Source: Lingula anatina (taxonomy: Eukaryota; Brachiopoda; Lingulata; Lingulida; Lingulidae). From it: a stretch of DNA of 64,000 bases. The stretch lies in NCBI RefSeq assembly GCF_001039355.2, contig NW_019774725.1:23336-87335 (forward strand), given 5' to 3'. A model generated the notes under the pieces. That model ran no database searches. It was not told the DNA's origin and saw nothing but the letters and a program-made list of their open reading frames with translations. The position numbers were made by a program, and so were the translations under genes. Positions 49,584 through 61,536 of this stretch are shown here, in pieces. Within the stretch, counting starts at the first letter, position 1. The number at the start of each line of letters is the position of its first letter.

Positions 49584-51039
49584 GGTGGTATGTACATCTT
49601 CCAGCTGATAGACTGGTATGCAGGTGGGATATCTCTGATGATAGTGGGCCTGTTTGAATGTATCTGCATTTGTTGGATATATGGTAAGTTTTTACATACT
49701 AACCACTGCTAAGGCTGGTTTAGAACAGTCTAGGTGTAAAGGCAAAATATTTGTGCATCTCAAGTCCAAAGCAATGAATTTCAGTCACCCTTTTGACACT
49801 TTAAACTTGTCTGTTCATTCAAAGAGTTATCAGATTATTTTTGAAATTTATAAATAATAAAACTAAAGTTAAAATGTGTCATGCTCAGGTTGTAATTAAG
49901 TGGTTATTGATCTAAATTTTTATATATAAATATTATGTCATTTAGCATATACAGTGTTAAGTTTCATGTATACATAAGTTTTGGGGATAAGAAATGCCTT
50001 CTCTCATCTAGGTATCAGAAGATTCTCTGATGACATTTATGCCATGATTGGATTGAGGCCCAATTATTACTGGTTAGTGTGTTGGATGGCAGTAACTCCA
50101 GCTGTAATTCTGGTAAGTAGTTCTTTATTTTTACAAATACTTGTCAGATCACATCAATCACTTTGATATCAGTTCACCTTTTTCAGTGAAATGCAAATCC
50201 TATCCCACCACAAGCACAATAAAAGAAAATTTATTTAGGAGAAAATTGTTTATAAATCGTTTGTGTGTGTGTTTTGGTGTCAACAGCAAAGAGATGACAA
50301 CTGTTTATTTGGCCAAAGTGGACTAAACAAATTTCTATATTTACCAATAGTTAATTAATCTGTTCCGACATTGAAAGTTGGCCTATGTTTTTTTTTCTAA
50401 ATTTTTTTTTTTTTTTTTTTTTGTAATAATCTCTCCTGTCTCTTCTTTCAGGGTATCATAATATTCTCCTCTGTGAACTACACCCCCGTGAAGTACAATG
50501 ACTATGTGTACCCTCCCTGGGCTGAGGCTATGGGTTGGATGATGTCAATATGTTCTATAATCATGTTGCCTATAGGGGCCATTGTTCAACTCTTCAGATA
50601 TAACAGATGGTACCAGGTATGAAGAATGATATTTTCATTCATTTTTTTTGTAATTTGAAATAAACATTTTGTATCTAGTTGTGTGTGGGTGGGTGTGAAT
50701 GCATATTTGTTATAAAAGGGTTTATTATTAGTTATATGAGTATATTAGTACTAACTAAATAATCATTACAGAAAATAAATCAGGTTTTTGGGGTGTAGCT
50801 CTTTTATCACTTGTTTATTAATCAGTCCTATTAAAAGATATTAACAATCTTCTTTTCAGACCTCCTCCTTCTGGGAGCTTCTTGGCATAACCAGCATTCC
50901 AACAGAGGACTGGGGCCCTGCTTCCCTCAGAAATCAAAAGAACCCCACCACCTCAGACATTACAAAACAAACAGACATGGGTAACAGTACCCAATCCATC
51001 TCTTCAAAAGCCAGCACCATGTATGAGAGTCACATGTGA
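49584..51039 (+). CDS. SLC6A5: Second copy of the last four SLC6 exons (probable second allele)
   Basis: Exons 49584-49683, 50012-50112, 50452-50616, 50860-51039 match 47033-47132, 47460-47560, 47897-48061, 48299-48478 in length and phase. Introns are near-identical with small indels. Differences in the last exon: Asp to Glu, Arg to Gly, Thr to Ser, and TGA instead of TAA as stop. It begins after the single N at 49470 with sequence unlike the first copy until about 27 bp before the first acceptor. Not an independent gene: it lacks every upstream exon. Confidence 0.85.
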
Positions 51040-51639
51040 AGTATAAGCTGACATCCAATTTTAACAATGTCTTTTTTTCGGATGGTATGGATATTGACTC
51101 ATTTGAGATAGTGGTGCATGCGTTTAATGTACTTTGTCTGAATAATCTCAACATGACTACATATGCACTTGTTATGCAACATTGTCTTTGAGAAATTGGC
51201 AACAAAGCATTACATTAAATATTTATCAGCATATTAGGAAGTTTTTAACTTAGTATTTATTCTTACATAACATGCTTTGGTTTGTTTTGCTATATTATGT
51301 GAGGACTGGTAAGCACACATTTTGTCCTTTTGTAAAGTTGGGCAGTGACAACCATTTTAGACGGAACATTTTACTCAGATAATGTAATTGAATCAAAGAT
51401 ACATTATATTGTGGTTGTGCAGACATTGCTGTACCCAAGAAGTAAAAGACTTTCTGGGCAAGGTGCATATTTCATTTTTCTTGGTGGGTAGATCAAGTCA
51501 AAGTTTCAAATTTCGTTTTTAAAGTCTCACAAGTAGCAAAGAATAGGCCAGCAGTATGGTGCATAATTATAGACAATGTATTTTAAAAAGAGTATAAAGA
51601 AACATATCTAATGCAATTGATACTTTTGTGATATTCAGA

Positions 51640-53990
51640 ATTTTATTTAAAAATTCATTAAAAGCAACTACAGTGAATAATTTTAGATCTTTTGTATCTG
51701 GGTTTGTTGACTCAGGCAAATGTTTAGGTTAAATTATCTCTCTTTACTGAATCTCTGTGTATTTTGCTTCTAACTGCATAATTATGAAATGTGTATATAT
51801 TGAAAAATCTTCAAAAATCATGAAATGGGTTATAATTATATTTTAAACATTACTGTTACTCAAGTGTAAGCAATATTTAAAGAAACGGGTAACTTTTATA
51901 TTACATCTTGCAAATTAATGTCCAGACTTGCCTTTTTACATCAATAATGTCAAAAGATTTTAATAGTAAATAAAAATCAAGTGATGAGTATCCATTTCTC
52001 ATTTGTTATTTTTGAATGTTTCCCCCCCCCCCCAAGTATAACTGATTACCACAATATTTCCATTACGTCACATTTTAGTACTTTTATCAATCACTTCAGG
52101 CCATTTTGATTCCCAATTGGGTTTGGCATAAATATCAATCGGCATATATATTTTTTGTCATTTGATCTTGTGAACGAATCTCAGGTATTATGGATGGATG
52201 TTACTGTTTCGTCCAATACAAGAAAAGACAATGCTGTTGGGTAACACACTTGACCTGGAATAATCTTTACATCATATGTTTATTGAGTTCTATGGCAATT
52301 AGCAAACGTAACTGACTATTATATCGAATGTGAGAAGTTTCTAACATAAACGGCAGGTAATATGAACCCTTGGCACTTTCTGTGTCTGACTCAGTCTAGA
52401 ATTTTCAAGTTATATTAAAATTCTGTAATAGTCATTTATGACATAATTAACTTATTGTATTATTACTGCATGCTTTGTTCTATCCGGTTTCTTGTATTCT
52501 GCCTATGTGTTACTGTAGGTGTTAAGCAGCATATTAAAACCTGACAGAAATTCCCTCAGAAAACCATCCCTTGTTTAACACAACTTGATATTACTTCATC
52601 ACACAAGGAAAGTCAAATGTCTGAGAGTCTCTTTGAGACCATTTGAGACAGCACGTCACTTCAAAGGCTCTGACACAATCAAGGGGAGGATGTCATGAAC
52701 ATCATGTCACCAAGAAAACCTTGGTGATTTTATTTAAAAATTCATTAAAAGCAACTACGGTGAATGATTTTAGATCTTTTGTATCTGGGTTTGTTGACTC
52801 AGGCAAATGTTTAGGTTAAATTATCTCTCTTTACTGAATCTCTGTGTATTTTGCTTCTAACTGCATAATTATGAAATGTGTAGATATTGAAAAAATCTTC
52901 AAAAATCATGAAATGGGTTATAATTATATTTTAAATATTACTGTTACTCAAGTGTAAGCAATATTTAATAGAGAAACGGGTAACTTTTATATTACATCTT
53001 GCAAATTAATGTCCAGACTTGCCTTTTTACATCAATAATGTCAAAAGATTTTAATAGTAAATAAAAATCAAGTGATGAGTATCCATTTCTCATTTGTTAT
53101 TTTTGAATGTCTTTTTGTAAATGTATAACTGATTACCACAATATTTCCATTACGTCACATTTTAGTACTTTGATCAATCACTTCAGGTCATTTCGATTCC
53201 CAATTGGGTTTGGCATAAATATCAATCGGCATATATTTTTTTTGTCATTTGATCTTGTGAACGAATCTTAGGTATTATGGATGGATGTTACTGTTTCGTC
53301 CAATAAAAGAAAAGACAATGCTGTTGGGTAACACGCTTGACCTGGAACAATCTTTACATTATGTATTTATTGAGTTCTATGGCAATTAGCAAACATAACT
53401 GACAATTATATTGAATGTGAGAATTTTCTAACCTAAATGGCAGGTAATATGAACCCTTGACAACTTTCCGTGTCTGATTCTGTCTAGAATTTTCAAGTTA
53501 TATTAAAATTCTGTAATAATCATTTATGACATAATTAACTTATTGTATTATAACTACATATTTTGTTCTATCCAGTTTCTTGTATTCTGCCTATGTGTTA
53601 CTGTATGTGTTAAGCAGCATATTTAAACTTGGCAGAAATTCCCTCAGAAAATCACCCCTTGTTTAAAACAACCTGAAATTACTTCATCATACAACAAATG
53701 TCAAATGTCTCTTTGAGAGCATTGTCACAGACAGCACGTTTCTTCAAGGGCTCTGACACAATCAAGTGGAAAAGTGGAGGATGTCATGAAAACCTTGACA
53801 CAATCCAACAGATGGAGTGAAAGATCTCTCCTCCAACACAATCATGTTAGGAATATTGCACTTGACACAGCCTGTTCTACATTGCCTTTACCAATACAAA
53901 CAGTGAAGGGACTCATGCTCATCACCAGACTTCTCCTACAAGCTCCCTGACTTTACTGAACCTGACTTTACCATGTTGCAGAAATCTTTC
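51640..53990. repeat. Tandemly repeated SLC6-MED31 intergenic sequence
   Basis: The segment from about 51650 (TTTATTTAAAAATTCATTAA) to 52720 recurs from about 52729 to 53780, and its right half recurs again at 55089-55560. The junction at about 52720 has no N. The 52267 copy resembles the 55089 copy more than the 53350 copy, as expected for two haplotypes alternating. No coding exon seen. Confidence 0.75.
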
Positions 53991-53995
53991 TGAAG

Positions 53996-54847
53996 TCACT
54001 GTTTTGGTTCTCCTCCTGCATCTTGTACTTTATCTGCTTGAGCTTGTAACAGTTTAATCCTCTTCCGCTGATAGTGTTGCCAGTGTAACAACTGCTGGTC
54101 ATCTATAAACTTTGCACACTGGGCATTGACCAGTTCTTTGCGGAAATGTTCATACTGAAGTAACTCAAGAAAATGTAAACACTGTGGATACCTACAAATG
54201 AAATAAACATTAGATGAAAATTTTGATCAAAACTTTTTCAAGTATTGTCAAAGAATTTGAACAATAAATCAACACTTTCTTTGTCAAACTCGATTCTAAA
54301 TAGATGAAACCTTGTCATAAATTTGATCAAGACTTTAATGTCTTTTTTTTTTAATTTTAGAAAACTAACAACATATAAAAAGTATTGCATCCATATTACC
54401 TGCTTCAAATAGATGATAACAGTAAAGATGAGAAACTTACTTTAAGTACTTAGCATAATCAGGTTCCTTCCAGTACAAGAGGTATTTCAGGTAATTCACA
54501 AACTTGGAATCTTTAAAGTAACCCCTCTGGGCAAGAACTATCACAAAAAGAGAAAAAAAAATTGTGACATTCAAAGGTATCATTTAGGCTTCATAGTATG
54601 TACCAAAGGATGCTTTGAACCATTTTTTCACCTTTTGCACTCCTTTTTAACATTTCTTATGCTTAGAGTTGTGTTAAAGAAAAATATATTAAAATGCCAA
54701 TATAGCCAATAATTTGTTAGAAAATCCACTTTTATAAGTCATAGATGCCAAAATTATTGTCCTTACAATTCAAATAATTGGGATTGGACAGGCACTGCAC
54801 AAATTCTAGCTCACACTGGAAACGAAGTCTTTGTTGTTCCTCTGTTT
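53996..54847 (-). CDS. MED31: MED31, first copy (exons 2-4 only)
   Basis: Exons 54847-54767, 54537-54441, 54191-53996 encode Mediator subunit 31 from ETEEQQRLRFQCELEFVQCL through the invariant FLAQRGYF, KYLLYWKEP, YPQCLHFLELLQYEHFRKEL and HWQHYQRKR core; stop TGA at 53996-53998. Exon 1 is absent because the contig ends at the N at 55088. It is near-identical to the complete copy at 55740-57192 and most likely its other allele. It lies tail-to-tail with the SLC6 gene. Confidence 0.9.
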
Positions 54848-55739
54848 CTGAAAACAGATTAAAAACAATCAAAAGTATAAATACTTTTACTTTCGTATTA
54901 ACTTTTACATACAAGGTATGGGCCTATATAATTATAGGTTTTAATCTATAAACATATACATTAAAAACTAAGTTTTAGAAATTCATATGTCAAATTTCAA
55001 ATTTTATGTCACATAACTGAATTTAGAAAACAAATAGCACTCTAACTAATTTCTATTATAATTCTAAGGTAGGGGACTGTTAAGGTCNATTTATTGAGTT
55101 CTATGGCAATTACCAAACGTAACTGACTATTATATTGAATGTGAGAAGTTTCTAACATAAACGGCAGGTAATATGAACCCTTGGCACTTTCTGTGTCTGA
55201 CTCAGTCTAGAATTTTCAAGTTATATTAAAATTCTGTAATAGTCATTTATGACATAATTAACTTATTGTATTATTACTGCATGCTTTGTTCTATCCGGTT
55301 TCTTGTATTCTGCCTATGTGTTACTGTAGGTGTTAAGCAGCATATTAAAACCTGACAGAAATTCCCTCAGAAAATCATCCCTTGTTTAACACAACTTGAT
55401 ATTACTTCATCACACAAGGAAAGTCAAATGTCTGAGAGTCTCTTTGAGACCATTTGAGACAGCACGTCACTTCAAAGGCTCTGACACAATCAAGGGGAGG
55501 ATGTCATGAACATCATGTCACCAAGAAAACCTTGACACAATCCAATAGATGGAGTGTAAGACATCACCTCTAATGCAATCCTGTTAAGAATATTGCACCT
55601 GACACAGCCTGTTCTACACTGCCTTTACCAACCCAAACAGTGAAAGGACTCATGCTTGTCACCAGAATTCATGTGACTTCTCCTACAAGCTCCCAGTACA
55701 CTGAACCTGACTTTACCACATGTCAGAAATCCTTTTAAG

Positions 55740-57192
55740 TCACTGTTTTGGTTCTCCTCCTGCATCTTGTACTTTATCTGCTTGAGCTTGTAACAGTTTA
55801 ATCCTCTTCCTCTGATAGTGTTGCCAGTGTAACAGCTGCTGGTCATCTATAAACTTTGCACACTGGGCATTGACCAGTTCTTTGCGGAAATGTTCATACT
55901 GAAGTAGCTCAAGGAAATGTAAACACTGTGGATACCTACAAATGAAATAAGGATCAGATGAAATTTTTGATCAAAACTTTTTCAAGTACTGTCAAAGAAT
56001 TTGAGCAATAAATCAACACTTTTTTAGTCAAACTCGATTCTAAATAGATGAAACCTTGTCATAAATTTGATCAAGACTTTAATGTCTTTTTTTTTAATTT
56101 TAGAAAACTAACAACATATAAAAAGTATTGCATCCATATTACCTGCTTCAAATAGATGATAACAGTAAAGATGAGAAACTTACTTTAAGTACTTAGCATA
56201 ATCAGGCTCCTTCCAGTACAAGAGGTATTTCAGGTAATTCACAAACTTGGAATCTTTAAAGTAACCCCTCTGGGCAAGAACTATCACAAAAAGAAAAAAA
56301 ATTGTGACATTCAAAGGTATCATTTAGGCTTCATAGTATGTCCCAAAGGATGCTTAGAACCATTTTTTCACCATTTGCACTCCTTTTTAACATTTCTTAT
56401 GCTTAGGGTTGTGTTAAAGAAAAAATATTAAAATGCCAATATAGCCAATAATTTGTTAGAAAATCCACCTTTATAAGTCATAGATGCCAAAATTATTGTC
56501 CTTACAATTCAAATAATTGGGATTGGACAGGCACTGCACAAATTCTAGCTCACACTGGAAACGAAGTCTTTGTTGTTCCTCTGTTTCTGAAAACAGATTT
56601 AAAACAATCAAAAGTATAAATACATATGTACACACTTTTACTTTCGTATCAACATAATTATAGGTTTTAATCTATAAACATATACATTAAAAACTAAGGT
56701 TTTAGAAATTCATATGTCAAATTTCAAAATCTATGTCACATAACTGAATTTAGAAAACAAATAGCACTCTAACTAATTTCTATTATAATTCTAAGGTAGG
56801 GGACTCCTTTCTTTAAACGGGGCCGTAGCGATAGTCCGAAGGTTCAATAGTCCGAAGGTTCATTGGTCCGAATGTTCACTATAGAACCTTCGGACCAATG
56901 AACCCTTGATTAAAAAATCGATGAAAATGTTACCACTTTACGGACCAATGAACCTTCGGACCAATGAACCTTCGGACTATCGAGACGCCCCCCTTTAAAC
57001 ATTGGCGTTCAAGTCAACAGTTGTAAAGGACCAAACGATCAGGGATTGACGCTTAGGTTTCAGGCTAAATAATATGCAAAATCAAACTTTAGGTATAAAT
57101 ACATTTACCAACAGATACAGTACACCAATTTCTCTCAGACAGCTTTTAAATAACGTACCAACAACTGAAGCTTGTCCCCTTCCTGCAGCCAT
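55740..57192 (-). CDS. MED31: MED31, Mediator complex subunit 31 (complete)
   Basis: Four exons: 57192-57159, 56586-56506, 56280-56184, 55935-55740, total 135 residues (human protein 131). Exon 1 encodes MAAGRGQASVV; start ATG at 57192. The whole conserved Soh1/MED31 helical core is present (CLSNPNYLN-FLAQRGYF, KFVNYLKYLLYWKEPDYAKY, LLQYEHFRKELVNAQCAKF). MED31 binds the N-terminal part of MED7 in the Mediator middle module and acts in the nucleus in RNA polymerase II transcription. Transcribed divergently from INTS2 with 255 bp between start codons. Intron 1 contains an inverted-repeat MITE (56819-56992) that is lacking in the other allele. Confidence 0.96.
56819..56992. mobile_element. MITE built of GGTTCATTGGTCCGAA units, 8-bp target duplication
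   Basis: 174 bp with inverted ends GGGGCCGTAGCGATAGTCC and (reverse complement of the right end) GGGGGCGTCTCGATAGTCC. Both arms are made of repeated GTCCGAAGGTTCA units. Flanked by CTTTAAAC on both sides (56811-56818, 56993-57000). The other allele at 61082-61089 has a single CTTTAAAC and no element. Confidence 0.9.
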
Positions 57193-57447
57193 GCTTCATA
57201 CACATTCTCAACCCGCACAAAACAAAATCGTTGTTTTTAATGATTATGATCAGATTAAAATAATTATCTACCAATGTCATTTAGTTCTTATATCCCCAAA
57301 TATATTTACAATTTAACTGCTTTAATGTTTTTAATTTTTAACTTCTTGTTTCTCACCAACGTGAATATTCTGCGGAGCTAATAACATGGCCGCTTGCAGG
57401 GCGGACTAACGTGAATGTGACTAAGTAGGGCCCGATTTCTCTGAAAT
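57193..57447. promoter_or_regulatory. Bidirectional MED31/INTS2 promoter
   Basis: 255 bp between the two start codons. Near INTS2 it contains two ATGGCCGC motifs (one is the INTS2 start codon region), similar to but not identical with YY1-type sites, and a short upstream ORF (57386-57409). No TATA box in the INTS2-proximal part. Repeated at 61283-61536 in the second allele. Confidence 0.65.
57386..57409 (+). promoter_or_regulatory. Upstream ORF in INTS2 leader, 7 codons
   Basis: ATG followed by AACRAD and TAA, ending 38 bp before the INTS2 start. In the other allele (61476-61517) a one-base deletion in the G run changes it to 13 codons (MAACRRTNVNVTK), also closed before the INTS2 start. Function is only presumed from position, and depends on the transcription start lying upstream. 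Confidence 0.4.
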
Positions 57448-60400
57448 ATGGCCGCACTTGATGTTGTTTCACCCAGCACATTCAAAGCATTGCAAAATCT
57501 TGACATTGAGTGTCTTGCTTACCTTAGTGAAAATGAACTGAGACCAATTTTACCGTGTTTAGTGCGGATGTCCCTATGCGCCCCCTCTGACAACGGTGAG
57601 AGATGGATGGAAAGCAAGAAGAGTTTACTTCGTATTTTGTCTGGGATCGAAGTCGTCAACAGCGTAGTGCAGTTGTTGTCAGTTGATTTCCACGAACTAG
57701 AAATAGATGCCAAAAAAGAGCAGCATTTAAGGTAATGTTTACAATGGAGTAAAAATACATTCATGCATACATGTACAACACCCACATACTACATTTATGT
57801 GAACATCCAAATTAACTTTTGGGTGATCCAGCTTTTCCATTTTAATTCTTGTCTATGATGTTCTCCATTTTAAAAATGGCATGATGGTGATTGGTATTAC
57901 ACAACCAGCACAATGTTTTGTGTTTCATTCTAATTTTGAATACATCGTAACATTTCTTCAATATCTGTTCAGGACCAAAGCTGGGAGTAGCCAGAGTGAG
58001 AGCATGCTGATTTCACAGCTCCAGAATAGTCTGTCCCTTGAGTTTGAGCGTGCTGATGCGCCAAGGAGGTTACGTCTTGTGCTAAGTGAAGTTTTATTTG
58101 TAGTGTCACAGGTATGTAGAGAAGTGAAGATATTTGAATATTAAGAATTTTTAAAAATAATATAAATAGAGGGATTGAGAGGGTGATCTATTGTTATTTA
58201 CGGCTTGTCAATACTACACAGTAGGACAGTACAATTTTATTTATAAATGGAGGTCTTAATGTCTTTCTATTAATTTTTTATGCTGTATTTTATATTCCTC
58301 TTCCAAACATAATACATATTTTTTCAGATGAGAGAAACTAGAACTGAGTTCTACCATAAACCATCTGAGTTATTTGAATGTGATGTTTATTTAGAAGAAG
58401 TTGCAGATGTGATTTGCATTGCCCAAGCAGGTACATTGTTTCATCATAAAGAACATATATGAATACCAATTACAGTACCATTATATTGTCAGTAACCTTG
58501 GGAAAATAGAAGAGCTGTCCCATCATCAAAACTTTAAGCAATCTGAAATCCTGAAATGAAAACAACACTTTTTAGGTATTGGTTTTATAGAATTATTTCA
58601 CTCCCATATTATCACAGTTAACAGGTTTGTATTTTTTATGATTTTTTTTTTCGCTTTTCAGAATTACCGAGACTTCTTCCAGTGACAGAGGTCGCTGAGG
58701 CCATGCTTCATGTTAAAAATGGACACTTGATATTATGCAGACTGGTAGCTAATTTACCAGAATCCTTTTCGGAAGGTAAAGAGATTTTGTCATCTGAACT
58801 GTGAGGTTGATTTGTCAAAAAATGACAGTGATAAAAATACTGTTATTTTCATCATGTTAAGCTAAATATTTGTAGTATAGCAAGGATAGCAAACCCCATT
58901 CATAAACAAAATACATTTGCATCAGAATATGAATCTTGTTTTAATGTTGTAACACAAGTAATTCTGTAATCAGTTCATTGCTACAGCAATGGGGTCAGCA
59001 TGATCCACTTGTTGATATATAAAATGTGTTAGTCTTGAAAGAATGTTATGGGCTTATTTTTCATTGTAGTATGCAACAGCCTGATTTCCACTGGAGAGAA
59101 ACAGGATGAAGATATGCTATCAGGGAGAAGGAGGATGCAAGCAATAAGAGCTCTCTGTAACATGAATCCTGAAGAAATTCTCAGTGTCAGAGCAATGTGT
59201 GTAAGTATAGCCATCTAGGTGGTGTCTTTTAGGTTTGGGGGTTCATAATGTTTTACATTGGCATTTGCTTGATCACTTGCAGCCTAGTTGTATGAAATGT
59301 ATAGGTGTTGTCATTTGGAATTATGGAAATATATTAACAATGTATGTTATGAAACATATATAAGCTATTTATGGATAGTATATTACGACTTTTACCACAT
59401 GTCAGATATATTGGAATTAAAATTGTAAAGCATGATTTAGAAGAAAAATATATAGTTGACTTGTGATTTGCCAGAAACCAAAGGATATATTGTAATCAAC
59501 TGTTAAATAACTCCATTTAAAATATGTCTCTGTTGCTCATGCTGTGAATAAACAAATGGAATTTTAGAACATTAATGATAATCAAACATCCAACTATAAA
59601 CATCCAAACATGAATACATGTTTCCATTTTAGCTGGAACATTGTAAGATGCCTGGTCTAGCTGTGGCCTTGACCCTGCTCCCTCAGACCACCAGCAGCCT
59701 GAGCAGTGGTGGGGGTGGGGCCACTAATGACCTTGTGTCATTTGTCAGTGGCATCCTGCTGGGCAATGACACCAATGTCAGGAGCTGGTTTGCACAGTTT
59801 GTGAAAAATGGACAAAAGGTGAAGCATTTTAATTATACAAGTAGAGTGCTGACTTGGGTTCAGAATCCAATAATATTTAGGTTGGGCTGACCCATTTTAG
59901 AAATGTCCACTGCAGTTTTTTTTAAAATAAGAATATATTCTTCCAAGGTACAAGCACAGACAATATTAATAAATGAAGTTTTCTGGTGATGGAATTGTCT
60001 CTATTCTTACTTTTTCAGCATTGTTTAAATCATGCTGAAGTTAACCAAGTCATTTATTTTTGATTAGAGAACAATACATGAAGGTGTTCAAATTACATCT
60101 AAAAATATTTATTATTCAGAGAAAGCGTGACCCCACTGGTTCTATGCTGCATGCCATGAGGCAGAAGTTACTGGAACAACTTGTCTCACTGATACCTGAC
60201 AGTGGGGAAAGGTTCACAGAGGAGGCTGTGGTCCAGGCCAGTGGCTTCTTCAGGCTGTATGCTGCTTTGAAGGGAATAGCAGCCCTCAAGTGAGTCTTCT
60301 GTGATAAATGCTAATATTGTAAAGTAAAGCCTGTCCTTATACTGTATATGCCTTGGTAGGAAGTAAATTTGATACAAAACAGTGTGTGACTGTCACTTGA

Positions 60401-60879
60401 TGTCATATATTAATGTTAATCATGTGTAAGCACTGGTACGTATCTGCTAATTATATATTGGTTTTAGGTTTAGTGAGGAAGAAGCTAAGCTCATCCTACG
60501 TCTGATAACATCCCATCCCCCTCATAATGCTGCAGGGGTAAGATTTGTGTCCTTGGCTATGAGTATGTTGATAGCCAGTCCATCTTTACTGGGGTAAGTC
60601 TTTGGTATATTGCAATGGATTGTATCAAAATTTGAAATTTAAGAAGCAGATTATTACTGTGTGCAGTAGAGAGTGGGAGATTCAGGGATATTGTTAAGAT
60701 TTTATGGAGAATTATAATGAAATATCATGTTGCTCTTCCTACTGATAATTCAATAATGAAACAATTAGTTAAGTGTTGTTCTGAATCCTCAGTGTTTTTA
60801 TCTGCAGTACTCCAGAACAAGAACGAATGGCAATAGATTGGATCAAGGGGCTTATTGATGAGGAAGAATCTTATGAAAG
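57448..60879 (+). CDS. INTS2: INTS2, Integrator complex subunit 2 (first nine exons)
   Basis: Exons 57448-57731, 57973-58111, 58328-58430, 58662-58775, 59070-59200, 59633-59818, 60120-60289, 60468-60593, 60808-60879, all phase-consistent; about 441 residues of a protein normally near 1200. Start ATG at 57448. Family signatures: LRPILPCLVRMSLCAPS, LLSVDFHELE, EFERADAPRRLRLVLSE, VYLEEVADVICIAQAELPRL, PGLAVALTL, DLVSFVSGILLGND, NGQKRKR, HNAAGVRFVSLAMSM. INTS2 is a helical scaffold subunit of Integrator, the nuclear complex that cleaves snRNA and other nascent RNA polymerase II transcripts. The gene is interrupted when the contig ends at the N at 61075. It faces MED31 across a short shared promoter. 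Confidence 0.96.
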
Positions 60880-61248
60880 GTATGGGTATCTCTTTAAAAA
60901 TTTTAAAATCCACCTTCTGCTCAAGTTTCAAAAAAAAAAAAAAAAACAACAACAAACAAAAAAAAACAAACAATTGACAGTTTTGTATGGTGACCACTCT
61001 CATTTGCTGGACAATAGATGATGCCATGATATAATTACATTCATCCTTCTTGTTGCGGGTGTCAGTCCAATTTTNTCCTTTCTTTAAACCTTGGTGTTCA
61101 AGTCAACAGTTGTAAAGGACCAAACGATCAGGGATTGACGCTTAGGTTTCAGGCTAAATAGTATGCAAAATCAAAATTTTAGGTATAAATACATTTACCA
61201 ACAGATACAGTACACCAATTTCTCTCAGACAGCTTTAAAATAACGTAC

Positions 61249-61282
61249 CAACAACTGAAGCTTGTCCCCTTCCTGCAGCCAT
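61249..61282 (-). CDS. MED31: MED31 exon 1, second allele copy
   Basis: 34-nt exon encoding MAAGRGQASVV with the donor at 61247-61248, matching 57159-57192 exactly in length. The rest of this MED31 allele is cut off by the N at 61075. Confidence 0.88.
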
Positions 61283-61536
61283 GCTTCATACACATTCTCA
61301 ACCCGCACAAAACAAAATCGTTGTTTTTAATGATTATGAGCAGATTAAAATAATTATCTACCAACGTCATTTAGTTCTTATATTCCCAAATATATTTACA
61401 GTTTAACTGCTTTATTGTTTTTAAATTTTAATTTCTTGTTTTTCACCAACGTGAATGTTCTGCGGAGCTAATAACATGGCCGCTTGCAGGCGGACTAACG
61501 TGAATGTGACTAAGTAAGGGCCGATTTCTGTGAAAT

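Noticed and set aside
53996-56586. Two MED31 loci as paralogues
   Set aside because: The copies are near-identical including introns, the first lacks exon 1, and an N separates them. Allelic duplication is simpler.
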